64,000 bases of DNA, taken from contig MU839844.1 of the NCBI GenBank assembly GCA_030411725.1, positions 310,001-374,000 of the forward strand. The letters run 5' to 3'. A model generated the notes under the pieces. It saw only the letters and a program-made list of their open reading frames with translations. It was not told the DNA's origin and made no database searches. Position numbers and translations under genes: made by a program. This document shows positions 32,132 through 43,796 of the stretch, piece after piece. Position 1 is the stretch's first letter; the number at the start of each line of letters is the position of its first letter. The stretch is from Echria macrotheca. Taxonomy: Eukaryota; Ascomycota; Sordariomycetes; Sordariales; Schizotheciaceae.

Positions 32132-33599
32132 CACCGTCGCGTCTCGTCTCGCCCAGGCCAACCGGTCATCATCGGCACGGGATCCGCAGGGTCACGCAAG
32201 GCGAAGAAGAGCAGATTGCCTCTGCGACGAATGCCTAGACTCCAACCCACTGGAACAGCCACTACTAGCTCCTTGTTGGCTGCCTCGATATTCGGTGTCA
32301 TGCGCGATTACGCCATGCGACTTCTGGGCAATTGTGTCAAAGTGGGACTTGGCTTCTGTGGGTAAAATGCGACGAAGTGAATCAATCATCCCATCAGCTG
32401 TGAAATCAACTGCTGCTGCGGTGGGCGGCCTGTCACCAGGAGTGCGTTTCGGCGGTGTCTGCAAAGGTGTGCAGCCTCCCGGCGGCAGCTGAGAGTGAGG
32501 GGACGGGACTGAACGGAGAGAAGATGCCTCGGCCTGCCTCGGCCTCGTCCTTATTTCGCAGACCGAGCGTTGCGAAAAGTCTTTCCATCTGGAAATTCTC
32601 CTTTGGGAGCCCTCCACGGCGGCTTTCCTGACTGGGTCGCAAAGAGATTCCTTGTTTGTCCAGATTGTCTTTTTTCAGAGCTGTCCGCCACGCTGATGAT
32701 CCTGTCAGTCGCCAGCGGGGGTCGCCACCTGCCATCCGCGACCTGCGACCTGTGCGTCATTGGACCCCGGAGACGCCCGGAGCAGGCCATCGCAGACGAA
32801 CCGGGGGTTTCCGGCGTTTGACGACTCAGAGAGTCACGTGACTATGTATACCTAGGTCACCATCTTGGCTAACGTTGACGGTACACTGCAATGTATAGCC
32901 TAAAAATAACTAGTTTTACATTTTAGAAGGCTCGAGGGTTATATTCGCGCTGGTAAAGGCAGGTTAGTTGTGTGTGCAACCAGGAAGTCACGGAATCCCT
33001 TGATTCGAACCTTTTACCTTGACAGCGCCGTTGCAGACCTGTAGAGGCGTCTGCGATAAAGAAGGCATTAGGCGTGTACCGCGTTCCTGATGCCCCCGCG
33101 CGGCATCGTGAGGCTTTCAGAGTGCGCTCTGTCCGAAGGCATCGTGACTGGCTTGCTGGCTTAAGAAGTTGAGACTTTGACTGTGCTAGCGGCGGCAGGT
33201 CTACCGTCTTATAAACGGGCCAGACTCCCTTATTCTACCTATGTTAAGGTAGCTTTGGGAGAACGGTGTTCGCCTCGAAAAGGGGGGGATCTGCAAACCA
33301 CCAGTGTAAGCTGCGTACGGGGGATCGTTTGCTCCGTCCATGCAAGGGCTGTAATATAGAGCAAGCTGAGTAGTACCTCGGAAAAGCTTGATAGTCTTAC
33401 AGGTCTAGCCACCTTGTAACTGCGATCATCGATGGTGGCTAGTTCTGGCAAAGGTGGCAAAGGTCCCCTATGTTCTTGCCAAACGGTACAAGCAGGTGAG
33501 TGTGGTTCTTTCTTCCTTCTTAGGTGTACCCCAATTCGAGAAATCTAATTTTATTCCCACAACCACAGCACAAACAATCGAGCCTGTAAAATTGGCGCC

Positions 33600-33924
33600 G
33601 GTTAGATCGACTGTGTGCTCCGTTAAATCGACGGACTCCAGGTAATCATTTGGGAAGAGCTCTGCCACTAAGATTTTTGAAGGTAAAAAGCCCAGATCAG
33701 GGTTCTGGGAAATACAACGAGAGGATAGCTCTCGCTTAATACGCCTAATAGAAATTCTCAGAGGCGATTTGCAAAAAGAATAAGCCCAAAAACTTACTCA
33801 GAGAGGCGTGATAATAGTTTTGAAACCCCTTTGGTAAGGAAGCCACAGTGTCGACAGATAGGTAAGCTTCGTCCAAAAAGGCCAGAGTCCGTCGATCTAG
33901 CAAAGGGACACAGTCGATCTAACC
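33600..33924. repeat. Imperfect inverted repeat, possible decayed MITE
   Basis: The arm 33600-33642 (GGTTAGATCGACTGTGT...ATCGACGGACTC) reappears reverse-complemented at 33882-33924 with several substitutions, about 240 bp apart. Each arm itself contains two ATCGAC units. No target duplication was identified. Confidence 0.6.
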
Positions 33925-34198
33925 GCCCCGGTAAAATTCCCCATGGACGCCAAAAGTCCAAGCATCCGCAGTCAACATGGGCCTGTTCACCTTTGTTGCC
34001 GACTGGTGTAATGTGGACACATCACCAGCCCATTGTCCGGATTCGTATCTCGGCGGCAAGTCTTTGTAAGCCATGACCTTTTCCTGACAAGGAAGACCCA
34101 ATGCTCAAAACGCGATGGATTCTGCCTAGGTACTAGATTCTCCAAAATGACAACAACCGAGTTCGACAACAGGACAATAGCGTGTCTTGATACCAAAG

Positions 34199-36298
34199 AT
34201 GCAGGCGATCCCAGTAACCAAACAGCAATTCGATCAGGGAGGTAATTACCAACTGTGGGTGAGGTTGGAACAACAACGATATTGGCAAATAATCACGCGC
34301 GATCGCGATGGCGGACCTGCCGGATGGGCGCAGTTTCCAAGGGCCGGCGTATGGGTGCAAAGATCGATACAGCCAGCGGCTGTCCCTGCCCGCCTCGCGA
34401 ACTGGCAGTTCCGAATCGCCGCGCCTAATCCTAACCTTGCGCAGCACATGGCGAACAGGGCGCCCCGTGTCAGGAACCTCGCTATCGCTCTCAAGAGAAT
34501 TCCTGACGCCCAGATCGAGTTCGTGAAGTGCCTGGGCTGGGGAGGAATGGGTGTCGTCTCGTTGTTCTGGTTTCCGGCCGACAACAATACCAAGGTATTA
34601 TGCGTCGTCAAGTGCGCACTAAACGGCGCGGGGGAAAAGTATGTGAAAAGAGAGAAGAAAATACAAGAGACCTATAGGCACGCAATGCACATAGTCCAGG
34701 CCATGCGACCCCGACCAGCCGCAACCACACGCACGACTCGGCGGGCCCTGAACCAGATAGCCCCCGTTCCCCCCGCTGTCGCTCCCGCCGCTCCCGCCGG
34801 CCCGCTCTTTGCACCGGCGGTTTTGCCAGTGCTAATATCGCTCACTAACACGACCACCGATGTCCCTGGGGGAGCCGGAACGTTCCGCGAGGCTGACTTG
34901 CCAGACGCCACCTTGATCATGGAATACTGTCAGCGTAAAGATCTGGATCGGTTCCTGGATCGAATTGGCGACTCATATCACGGCGCCGTCCCTAATGCCG
35001 GCAACATTCCTGAGCAGATGCTCTGGATGTGGTTTCGCTGCAGTACGTGCACTCGAGAAGGACTACCCCGTCTACCTTGGTAACCATTGTACGCTGACAT
35101 GATGCAGTGGTCAAGTCCGTCATCGGGCTACGACACCCACCCCGTCCCAAGGGACGAGCTAAGTTTGCTGTACCCCAGTTCACACGCCTCACCGAGACTG
35201 TCCCCGATTCGGGAGTCAGACACCAGAGGGTGGTGCATTTTGATATCGACCCGAAAAATTGTAGGCTTCTCCCGTCCCGCTGCTGGTCTCGCTCATGGAG
35301 CTACTGACACAGCCCCCTTTCCCAAAGTCTTTTTCGGCGAGTACGACACGGGCGAACACCCGCACATCCCGGTGCTAAAGCTCGGGGATTTTGGTCTGGC
35401 TAGGAAGATAGGCATGGACCTGCTTGGTGACTTGTAAGTCCGGTCCGCCAGCCCTCCGGCCATGAAGCGGCAGCCAGCTAACCGTCTTGACCACGTCGCT
35501 CATCAGTAACAAAATGTGGGGGTCGCGGACAATAGGGAAGAGTAACTATCGGACTCCGGTGAGCTTCATGGAGCTATGAGGTTGCCTTCCGCTTATTCAG
35601 TGTGTTCAGGAACAATTCACAAGAGAATGGGAGTATATAAACTATACGCCCTTCTGGGAAGCTTCGTACGGTCGGCCGGTCCCTCAAGTGGCGGGCCAGT
35701 ACGACTGGAAGATGAATCTTTACCAGGTTGCCATGGTCAGTCTTCCCACCTCTTGTCTTGAAGCATGCGCTGACAACAGCAAGACGATGGAAGCGTGCAT
35801 CACCCTATATGTGCCCAGGCCCCGGAGATATGCTGTCCAATGCGCGTTCCCCAGTCCCGTCCCCGGCAACCCACCAGTAAACAAGGTGACGTTCGGCAGC
35901 GACCTCATCCAGACGCCCAACCTGTTCCCGCCCTACAGCGACGAGCTCCGCTACCTCGTGGCCGAGTGTCTCTGTGAGCTCCCAGCCGACAGGCCGGAGC
36001 CGGGCGACGTCCTGGCGCGGATCGAAGCCCGGCTGGCGCAGCCTTTTGTCAATCCCACCCAGAACGTTGTCGGGGGGAACAACATCCTCTTTCCGACGGC
36101 GAACCTCAACAATCTTTTCGACACTACTGTGGGGGGTCTCGGGCTGCACAGGCGGCCGACGCAAAACTTGGATGATGTACGTTCCATTCTTTTGTCACCC
36201 TTCCCCTTCCTTGTCTGGAGAGGGAAAGCTGACCTTTTCCGATCTAGTGGCTTAATGGCGTACACGACCACTTGGGCTTGAATCCTCCGTTTATGTAG
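34199..36298 (+). CDS. Fungal protein kinase-like protein, non-RD (HRD arginine replaced)
   Basis: Seven exons: 34199-35042, 35108-35260, 35313-35433 (or 35328-35433), 35507-35558, 35610-35735, 35784-36176 and 36248-36298. The product is 579 (or 574) aa. About 107 N-terminal residues precede the kinase fold: loop CLGWGGMGVVSLFW, Lys in VLCVVKCAL, hinge LIMEYCQRKDLDRFL, catalytic HFDIDPKN, LKLGDFGLAR, an APE-equivalent YRTPEQFTREWEYI, and DRPEPGDVLARIE near the end. Lys, catalytic Asp, Asn and DFG Asp are present, but the Arg of HRD is Phe. The short exons and restored motifs give confidence in the splicing. Acceptors 35312 and 35327 are both in frame. It is convergent with the DUF7580 gene, as often seen among fungal defence-like genes. 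Substrate unknown. Confidence 0.78.
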
Positions 36299-36539
36299 CC
36301 GTAGGGGGCGGTTTCCAACAAGTCCAGCCGAAGGCTTTGTAGGATTCGGAGATTCCGGAGTTTTGTTTGGGTGTTGCTTGGCGCGGCCGGATCAGACCGG
36401 ACTGGACGAGTGCAGCAAGGATCTATTTTGTCTTGCATTTTCAGATGTCGGACAAGGGATGACTTGGAAATGCGAAGGATGTCATATATGAGCTGGTTTT
36501 TATATACAAGTACCTTTATTGACCCGTGGTCCAATTCAC

Positions 36540-38416
36540 CTACTTGATCACCACCGTTGTGTTCCAACTCAGAAGAAACGTCCTCAGGGGCTCCACGACA
36601 TACGACAGCACAGCCTGGATGAACTGCGGACTGCCTAGGTCGCGGTCCACGCCAAAGTCACAGGACAGACACTTTTGAATGGCGCCGGACAGCCCGTCGC
36701 CGACTTCCAGCTCCACCTGCTTCTGCCACTCCATGGCCGTGCACATGTCTGTATACCGGTTCGGCTTGCCATCAGGACCCATGAATTTGTTTCGGTCTGG
36801 GTGCTGCTCGACGTTCTGGCCGAAGAGGAGCTCAAGAAGTAGAATCCCGAGAGCGAGCAGCCGTTGTTGGGTACCGTCTCGGGTTGGAATATTGTCGTTA
36901 CTGGATCGTGGTTCCGGCCGGAATAGGTATGGAGTTGGGACACATGATGCCTGAACAGGGTCCAAGGATTCTTTTACCACGCGTATGTGTGTCTTGTTCA
37001 GGTCCGTGGATATCCAGGTCGTGCTGTCTAGGCTGAGAAGGCTGATGGCGATGTCGAGGCCGACTTGGACCCTCGTGCCCCGTCTGGGGGTGCTCGAGAG
37101 GAAGCCTGCGAGGGTCTCGGCATCTGGTTGGCAGGGGAATTGCCTTGATGTATTCAGGCGTAAGAATACCTTCTCCTCGCGGTTCAGCTGTAGAAATCCC
37201 AGGAGTGTAGATGATGTTTTGCTTGTGGCGCTTGAAAGGCTGGCGCAGAAGTTTGTGAGTGCCGCTGCGTTTTTCTGCGCCAAAGGAGCCTGAGAAGTTT
37301 GGGCAGCGGAAGTGGCAAACCTAACCCTGGGTTTCGGTAGCGGCTTAGCAGAGCTGAGTGTGATACCTTGGACGGTAGCCTGCGCTATCGTCGTGGTTGA
37401 GCTGCTCGTGCTCCCAGCTGGGTTCAGAGTAGATGACAAGGCAGATTTTCCGAGCATCATGAGGGCTCCCTTAGATGTCTCAACCCCCTTGGATTTGTTC
37501 TTATACGCGAGCTGGCGGCGAACGGTGGATATATCCTCCACAACACTAGAGGATGCCACCGAGGACCCCTGGTGGCATCCATCCTCTTCCTCGAACTGCT
37601 CCACCCGGATCAAGTGGTTCTTAGAGCTGTCCGTAACAAGAAGTGAAATCTCGATGGGCGAAAGCTTGTGGGAGCTCATGGAGCTGCTAATACCACAGGA
37701 GTGGCTGGCTGTGCATTGGCATTTCCACACAGACCTCAGAACTTGATGAAGCTCTTTCGACCTCTTCTGGGCCCTGATAAACTGGTGGGAGTTGGCCGTT
37801 GATTTGGTAGGTTTCGGAGTTTCGCTGGGTTTTATGGATTCCCGGAGCAGAAATTTGAAAATCTCCTCGTTGCGGTCTTGGATTCTGTCGAGTAAGTGAT
37901 CCTTTCGACTGGAGAACGAAGTTTTCGCTCTGAAAATAATGTCGTGGGCCCCTTTCGCGTCGATTTGGTGCATCTAAACAGCGAGTAGTACCATCAGCCA
38001 GTCTGCAGTAAAGACGAAGCGGGCTGTCCTACCTTCCCAACTGGGAGAAACTCTTTAATCTCGTCCAGAGCCTCTCGGATGTCAGACAATACCGTTATAT
38101 ACCAGTCGAAGTAAGGGTCTGAGATGCGAGCCCGTAATGCCGCCTGGATGCTGGGGCTGTACCATAGGTCGCAACGGGGATCAAGCATCAGCAATTGCTT
38201 GTCGGGTTCGGGAATGCTGGCGGAGGTGAGGAGGTTGTCGAGGTTCTGCAGAAAAGCCACTCGTTCCGTGTCAAGGCGGAGGAGAAAGTCTTCAAATGCA
38301 ATGCTGAAGTTCCACCACCGCTTTACTTTCTGGTAGGGCCCGCGCGCATCCTTCAATGCGTCGGTCAAGATGGGGAATGCACCCAGCACAACACCCGCAA
38401 TCTCAAAACCAGACAT
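36540..38416 (-). CDS. DUF7580-type protein (prion-inhibition/HeLo-related, kinase-like C-terminal lobe)
   Basis: Exon 1 38416-38033 and exon 2 37973-36540 with a 59-nt intron (phase 0); 605 aa. The N-terminus MSGFEIAGVVLGAFPILTDA with YQKVKRWWNFSIAFEDFLLR is the characteristic opening of fungal DUF7580 proteins. The C-terminal third has kinase-lobe-like features found in this family: LGILLLELLFGQ, the MEWQKQVELEVGDGLSGAIQ helix, and a CLSCDFG-Asp-rich end. No catalytic HRD/DFG pair is visible, so it is probably a pseudokinase-like signalling module. The Ser/Thr-rich middle is low-complexity. Members often occur beside kinases and NLR-like genes in fungi, matching the neighbours here. The family call is from recognition; the function is unknown. 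Confidence 0.75.
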
Positions 38417-38686
38417 TGCCGCGGTTTACAGCGCGTTGTGGATGTGTTGCGGGGTTGGCTCGTAGGCATCGAGCCCGAGCACGGAAGGAGAGGTCAGGAG
38501 AGGGGTAGCTGCCCAACCTCTATCACCCGCAGCCCATCATACGATAGTGCTATATGGCCAGACAGGGACAAGCAAGCAAGCTAAGTAATACACGTGACCT
38601 ACAGTATTGCTGTATCTTGTTTGGAGGGGGAATGTTCAACTCTCGATATTTTCAAGGCACTCACCAGGAACGTTCGTATCTGCCAG

Positions 38687-40607
38687 ATGGCTTTCGTGTC
38701 TTCATCCGAAACACCCGTCCGTGAGCTCTGTCAGGCTGCCACAATTTCTCTGGCCAGGCTTGTGCAGCAAGCAAATTCGGATTCCACTGCCAGCTCCAAA
38801 TCACTTGAGCTGGCTGTCGAAGATGCTATCGCACGCGTCCAGCTGTGGGCCGCCAACATCGGCGCTCTGCAATTCAAGAACTCTCCCAAATCGCTGGAAT
38901 CCCGTCTCCGAGATGCCCCCGGAATTCTGGGCAATGTTCGTATCGCGCTTGCGCGACTTGAGGAGGCATCTGCCAGAGGTAAGATTCGTGAATTGACCGG
39001 CTTTTCCACCCCTCCCAAAAACCCGCAGGTGAACATTGAACTGAGTGCGGCCTTACAGCCATTGACATCCTTGCCGGTGACGTGCCAAACGTTCTGGATT
39101 CCGACTCAGACGAGGAGCCTCTGGATGTGGTGCAGCAGCTCTCGGAAAGCATCAGATCTTCCATCAGCGCCCTTTTCCGCCTGTCCATGTTGATCCGCCG
39201 TCACAGACCGAGAGGGAGATACGAGGATGGCGGCAACGGGCCCGACGACGCACCACCACCCGCCAATCCCTTTGATACGAGGCACGTCTGTGACACGTTT
39301 CCTCGCGTCAGGGCCAAGCCATGGCTGGCCGATCGCCTTGGGAGAGCCATCACGAGACGACGTGAGTACCTAAAATACCGCGAGAAACACAGGAAGAGCC
39401 TGGCTTCCGCGCCAGTCTCGATAGAGGATTGTGGAGCGGCCGAGTCGGGAACCGTTGCGACGACATTCGTTCAGGACGATGCCATTCAGCACGCTACCAA
39501 GGCGGACTCCGTCATAACCACAGCAACCTCATTCGTCTCACTAGCAGGGGAGGACGGCCAACCCATTGGGGAAGCCATACCAGATCTGTCGGACATGGTA
39601 TTGAACGGGGTGCAGCTAGACTATGGCCAGCCTTTCGAATGTCCCTTTTGCTGGACAATACAGTTTGTCTCGGACCGGGGAGAGTGGAAGTAAGCCCCAG
39701 TTCTTCTCAGTCGCAGTCGTCCTCCAGTACACGCTGATGACACATACCTAGAAAACACGTCTTCTTCGATTTGCAGCCGTACGTCTGCACGTTTGAAAAC
39801 TGCACCTCCGGTTTGTTCGAGACTCGTCACGAATGGTGGCAGCATGAATTGGACACGCACAGGCGGAAATGGCGTTGCACGATCTGCCCATCAACGCAGA
39901 CGGTTTGCGGAGACAAAACGCAGATCGAGCACCATCTCAGGACTCGACACTCCAGCGTCTTGTCCGAAGCCCAAATACCCTTTGTCCTCTCGTCGTGTCG
40001 GGACTCCTCCGACGCTGATATAGGGGGATGTCCATTATGTCCCGATTGGCCGCCAGCAGAGGCGGACCTGAAATCGAGCAAGGGAGGAAACGGGCTGGTC
40101 CGTCATCTTAGGCGGCACATGCAACAGCTAGCGCTTGCATCTCTCCCGCTGTTCATAGAAGGCTTGGAGATCCGGCAACATGATCAAGGTGTTAGTCTCG
40201 AAGAGGAAGGGATCACCCACACTGCGGAGGGACTTGAATCTCCTGGGCTGAACCACACGGATCTCTCGAGTCTCTCGGATGGTGTCGAATCGCTGTCCCC
40301 GAGGCACGACCCATCGGACCCAGACGTCGAACTAGCACCCGACGATGAGCAGACTGGACAGTTCAGAATGAGAGGGAAAGTGAAGTGGTTTAATGCCGAG
40401 AAGGGTTTTGGATTCATTGAACGAGAAGGTGGAGATGATGTATTTGTTCACTTTTCCGCCATCGACATGGGCGGAAACACGACACTATACAGGACACTGG
40501 ACGAGGGCGAAGAGGTGACTTTCACGATCGAGCAGGGGAAATCGGGACCTCAAGCATCAAGTGTGCGGCGCCTCGTACGCGACGGTCGAGACACGAGACA
40601 CGGATGA
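38687..40607 (+). CDS. C2H2 zinc-finger protein with C-terminal cold-shock domain
   Basis: Exons 38687-38978, 39059-39689 and 39752-40607 (592 aa); introns of 80 and 62 nt keep frame. The N-terminal about 200 residues are helical (LCQAATISLARLVQQA, SISALFRLSMLIRRHR), as in fungal proteins whose C2H2 block carries the call. The second intron splices CPFCWTIQ...EWK-KHVFFDLQPYVC. The Cys/His array continues with FENC...HEWWQHELDTH, WRCTICP, HLRTRH, CPLC and HLRRHMQQLALASLP. Residues about 515-585 are a complete cold-shock domain: GKVKWFNAEKGFGFIEREGG (RNP1), DVFVHFSAID (RNP2), and DEGEEVTFTIEQGKSGPQAS. It has the aromatic residues that bind single-stranded nucleic acid. The gene is divergent from the DUF7580 gene 270 bp away. 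RNA or ssDNA binding is a family inference. Confidence 0.85.
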
Positions 40608-41312
40608 ACAAACAGCTGCATCTCTAGACCAGTCATCGACGGAGACTGATGGAGCATAGAAAGCTTAAATTGGCAAACACTCTAATATCACAGTAGTAGT
40701 AGGAGTGAGTCTAGGTACTGGTTCTCGTTGGGCTCTGCGATTCGGAGATGCGGAGTTGATCTAACTGGTCGCTTGTGGGTTCCTGGGTTCTAACCTTGGC
40801 GTCTTGTCTTCTCTGCCGTACTCTCGGAGTTTAGCAGCCAGCCAAAAACTAGGTGCTGCATGGACCCAACCCGCCGAACCCGGGGCCGACCGGAGTTATT
40901 GGGGTACCGCGTGTCACCCGGGCTGATTAGTTATCGTCGGTCCCCTATAAACACCCTCGACTTCATCCATATTGCAGCCTCAAGATTCAAGTCGACATTG
41001 AATCACCACTAGTATAAGGGGGTACTCACAGCTCAGCACATCTGGCATTGTGTCTGGGGGTTGTGTCTGCCAAGGTCGCTCATCCTACCTCCGCTCACGC
41101 AATCTGTACAACCTTTCCACCAGCCAACTCTCTCCCATTTGGTTCCTTGTTCAACCGAGCCACCACCGGCTTCTCACTTTCAGGGATTTCTTCATCAACT
41201 CTCGCACCATCAGATACCTAGCCAAGATACCCAACAAGACTCCCTCAACTTCTTCCCAAACCAACAACCCACCGCCACCACCCAGGGATACCCAACGAAC
41301 ACTCCCCAAAAG
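40608..41312. promoter_or_regulatory. Upstream region of EthD-like gene with TATA box
   Basis: 700 bp. TATAAA at 40946-40951 is followed by a pyrimidine-rich leader of about 340 nt before the ATG at 41313. Small frames in the leader are not supported as genes. Confidence 0.4.
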
Positions 41313-42103
41313 ATGACAGAACTAATCCTAGTCCAATCCAAAATCCGCGCCCACGCCCGCGACTCCCTCTCCAAGGAAACCTTCAAGAAATGGTACGACA
41401 CAGTCCACATGCGCGACCTCCTCCTCACCCCCGGAATCTCCGTCGCACTGCGGTACCAACAAACCGCATCCCCGGAACCAGAATTTCCCTATCTCGCGGT
41501 ATACCCCCGCGTATCTCGTGAATGGGTGCATTCTCCCACGTGCGAATTCCTGAGGGTCCCGCTGTGCGATCCCATGCTACCCGGCGAGCGGGGCGCCGTG
41601 TTTGAGAGTGCCGATTTTGTCATGGGCGCTTATGAGGAGTATGGAGGTCAGGAGGCAGTGGAGGAGGAGGAGGGGGGTGTCCTTGGTAGGTTTCTGTTCT
41701 GTAGTTGGGGAGTGTGCGAGGGGGTTGTTCTGACGGTAAATAGTACCGGCCAAGGCCCTTGTCTTTGTGCCGGTTGACTCGTCTGTCGTCGGGTCTGCTG
41801 CGGTGGCAGATGTGCTGAGTGTATCCACGGGGGGTTTGACGCCGAGGAGATCGCAGATGCTGCGGTATGACTTCTCCCCGGCTGGTCAGCAGCCTCGACA
41901 TGCCGAGATTGCCAAGGGGGAGTTGTTCGTTGGTGGGGAATATGTTGCCATGGTGAGTTTGCTTTTCTGGGAAAGATTTGATAAGCAGAAGCTGACGGCG
42001 GGTGAAGCATGAATTTGACGAGGTGCCTGAAGGGGTGGTTCTTGGGAAGGGAGCGGTGGTGTATATGCTCATTGGGGCTTTGGGGGATGTTCGGCAGGAA
42101 TAG
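41313..42103 (+). CDS. EthD-like (dimeric alpha-beta barrel) protein, putative
   Basis: Exons 41313-41685, 41744-41952 and 42008-42103 (225 aa); introns of 58 and 55 nt are in frame. The start MTELILVQSKIRAHARDSLS leads into FKKWYDTVHMRDLLLTPGIS with VALRYQ, resembling the EthD/dabb ferredoxin-like fold pattern (Trp-Tyr...His...Asp...Leu...Pro-Gly). A second half (AKALVFVPVDSSVVG; RHAEIAKGELFVGGEYVAM) could be a second such repeat. No signal peptide or cofactor motif. Fungal proteins of this kind are mostly uncharacterised, and some neighbour polyketide or stress genes. Confidence in the gene structure is higher than in the family. Confidence 0.6.
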
Positions 42104-42543
42104 GGGTGCAGTATCTGTGAGATCACGGCATAGGTTGAGCTGGAAGCCATAGAACCGAAGAGGGCTGTTGGACTTTACAAATCTTGATTTCGTACCTGGT
42201 TGCTGGGGAAGGCTTGCTCGATTGGAAGTTGGTGTTGCCAGTACCGGAGGCAGACCAATGTACGACTTGGGGCAAGCCAACATCGGAGCGGATACCCAAC
42301 ATGACACCCCGAATACAAGCAGCGTACTGCGAAAAAAATACATCGACTGATCGAAAGCGGCGCCTTGTTGAGACGACTTGAGTCCATTAAACCAAACCGA
42401 CTTCGACTGGCCAGTCATGCAGGATTGTTCCTGCCGCTCACTTGCAGCTGACAAACCGTCCCGGGTGACTCACAAGATAACTGGCAAGCATAGCAGCCCC
42501 AAACACCGCCAGCTTTGCCATCGCCATCGAGTCCACATCAACA
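42104..42543. other. Intergenic region EthD-like / phosphotransferase
   Basis: 440 bp without a supported gene. It holds the promoter of the phosphotransferase gene. Confidence 0.45.
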
Positions 42544-43796
42544 ATGTCGCGGCTCAACCAGGACGAAAAAAATGCCCTTACGGCCTGGGTGTTGGATGCC
42601 TTATCCAGGACGCGGTATGCCTGCTCGACTTTGACCCCCCTGAGCGGCGGCTCCGCCAACTTTGTCTTCCGCGGCGAGCTCCGCACTCCAATCGACCCCG
42701 AGACAAAAACCGTCATCGTCAAGCACTCGACCGACTTCTTACTGGTCAATCGCGACTTCAACATTGACCTCTCACGATGTGTACGTTGCCAGCACCGAAC
42801 CCCATCCCCACCCACTGACAAGTGCCAGTCCGCCGAAGCAACGATCCTACGCGCGTTGAATGGGGCGGACTACCAACTTCCATTCATAGCGCCAAGGCTT
42901 CTCCATTACGATGCTGAGACCAACACCCAAGTGCACGAGGACTTCCATGATGCCGTCCTCCTTGACCCAACTGTACTTCACTCCTCTGGAGTCGTCCTGT
43001 CCTGGGGCAGTGATTCCTTCGCAAAGCAAATCGGCTCCCGTCTAGGGTCCGCTCTCCGCGCGTTCCACGACTGGGCAGCCCAGCCCGAGCAGTCTCCTCT
43101 CCGCTCCGAAATCTGGCGCAACGAACCCATGCGCAAGCTCAAGCACGACACGACCTACGTAAACTTCATCCGCATGCTGGAGAACTTCCCCAGCTTGCTA
43201 GACGGATGTCGCAAGTCCTTAGAACAAGTCCAGGCCATGGCGGCCGACGAATTCGCCAAGTCCCCAGCCGACATGGAAGGAGACCCAGACTGGGGTCTGA
43301 TTCACGGGGATTTCTGGCTGGGCAAGTTCGTACCACCATAAGGCCCCCCCTTTGGTCCCTCGAGGCTAATTCCCAGCACAGTGCTCTGGTCAACCCGGAT
43401 CACTCAGAACACCTCGTGCTCATCGACTGGGAACTTGCTCAGTTTGGCCATCGCGCCTACGACCTGGGCCAGATGGTCAGCGACCTCGTCGAGAAACAGA
43501 TGCTCGACGGCCTGTCGGCGGAAATGGCCTGGACTTTGGAAGGCTTCGCGAGGGGATATGGATCGATCAGCGAGGACCTGGCGTTCCGCACCGCGATCCA
43601 TGCCGGCGCACGCTATCTATACTGGTATGTGCGCCGGCCCCCGGGACCAGAGCTGCGGGCAGACCCCGACAGGTTGCTGAGGATGATGCGGTTCGGGAGG
43701 GATATGATTCTCAAGGGGTGGGAGCGGGATAGGGGCTGGTTTTTGCAGACTGACCTGGCGCCGCTATTTGGCTCATTCCCTGGAGATCCGATCTAA
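42544..43796 (+). CDS. Aminoglycoside phosphotransferase (APH)/choline kinase-fold protein
   Basis: Exons 42544-42780, 42829-43325 and 43382-43796 (382 aa). Intron 1 is 48 nt, so the frame reads through it, but GTACGT...CAG is a strong pair and removal gives SRC-SAEATIL. Intron 2 splices AA|T and restores the catalytic loop LIHGDFWLGN, whose Asn would otherwise be lost. LTPLSGGSANFVFRGEL is the nucleotide loop, KTVIVKHS has the Lys and VLIDWELAQFGHRAYDLGQM is the metal-binding DFG-equivalent. The product should be an active ATP-dependent small-molecule kinase. In fungi APH-fold proteins rarely act on antibiotics, and the natural substrate is unknown. Confidence 0.85.

Larger units (their letters stand above)
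31795..34198. other. 2.4-kb gene-free region with degraded-repeat character
   Basis: Contains a TG microsatellite (32111-32131), an A/T-richer stretch from about 32840 to 33830 and an imperfect inverted repeat (33600-33642 with 33882-33924). A short hairpin CTAGCCACC...GGTGGCTAG lies near 33404-33443. ORFs are short and unsupported. It probably includes old transposon remains. Confidence 0.5.

Noticed and set aside
32985..33060. Possible tRNA or tRNA-derived SINE (minus-strand GGTTCGAATC resembles a B box)
   Set aside because: No pairing T-stem, acceptor stem or A box could be built around it.
42781..42828. Treating the phosphotransferase as unspliced across this 48-nt in-frame segment
   Set aside because: GTACGT...CCAG is a good intron, the segment is Pro/Thr-rich filler, and another intron in the same gene must be removed to restore the catalytic Asn.
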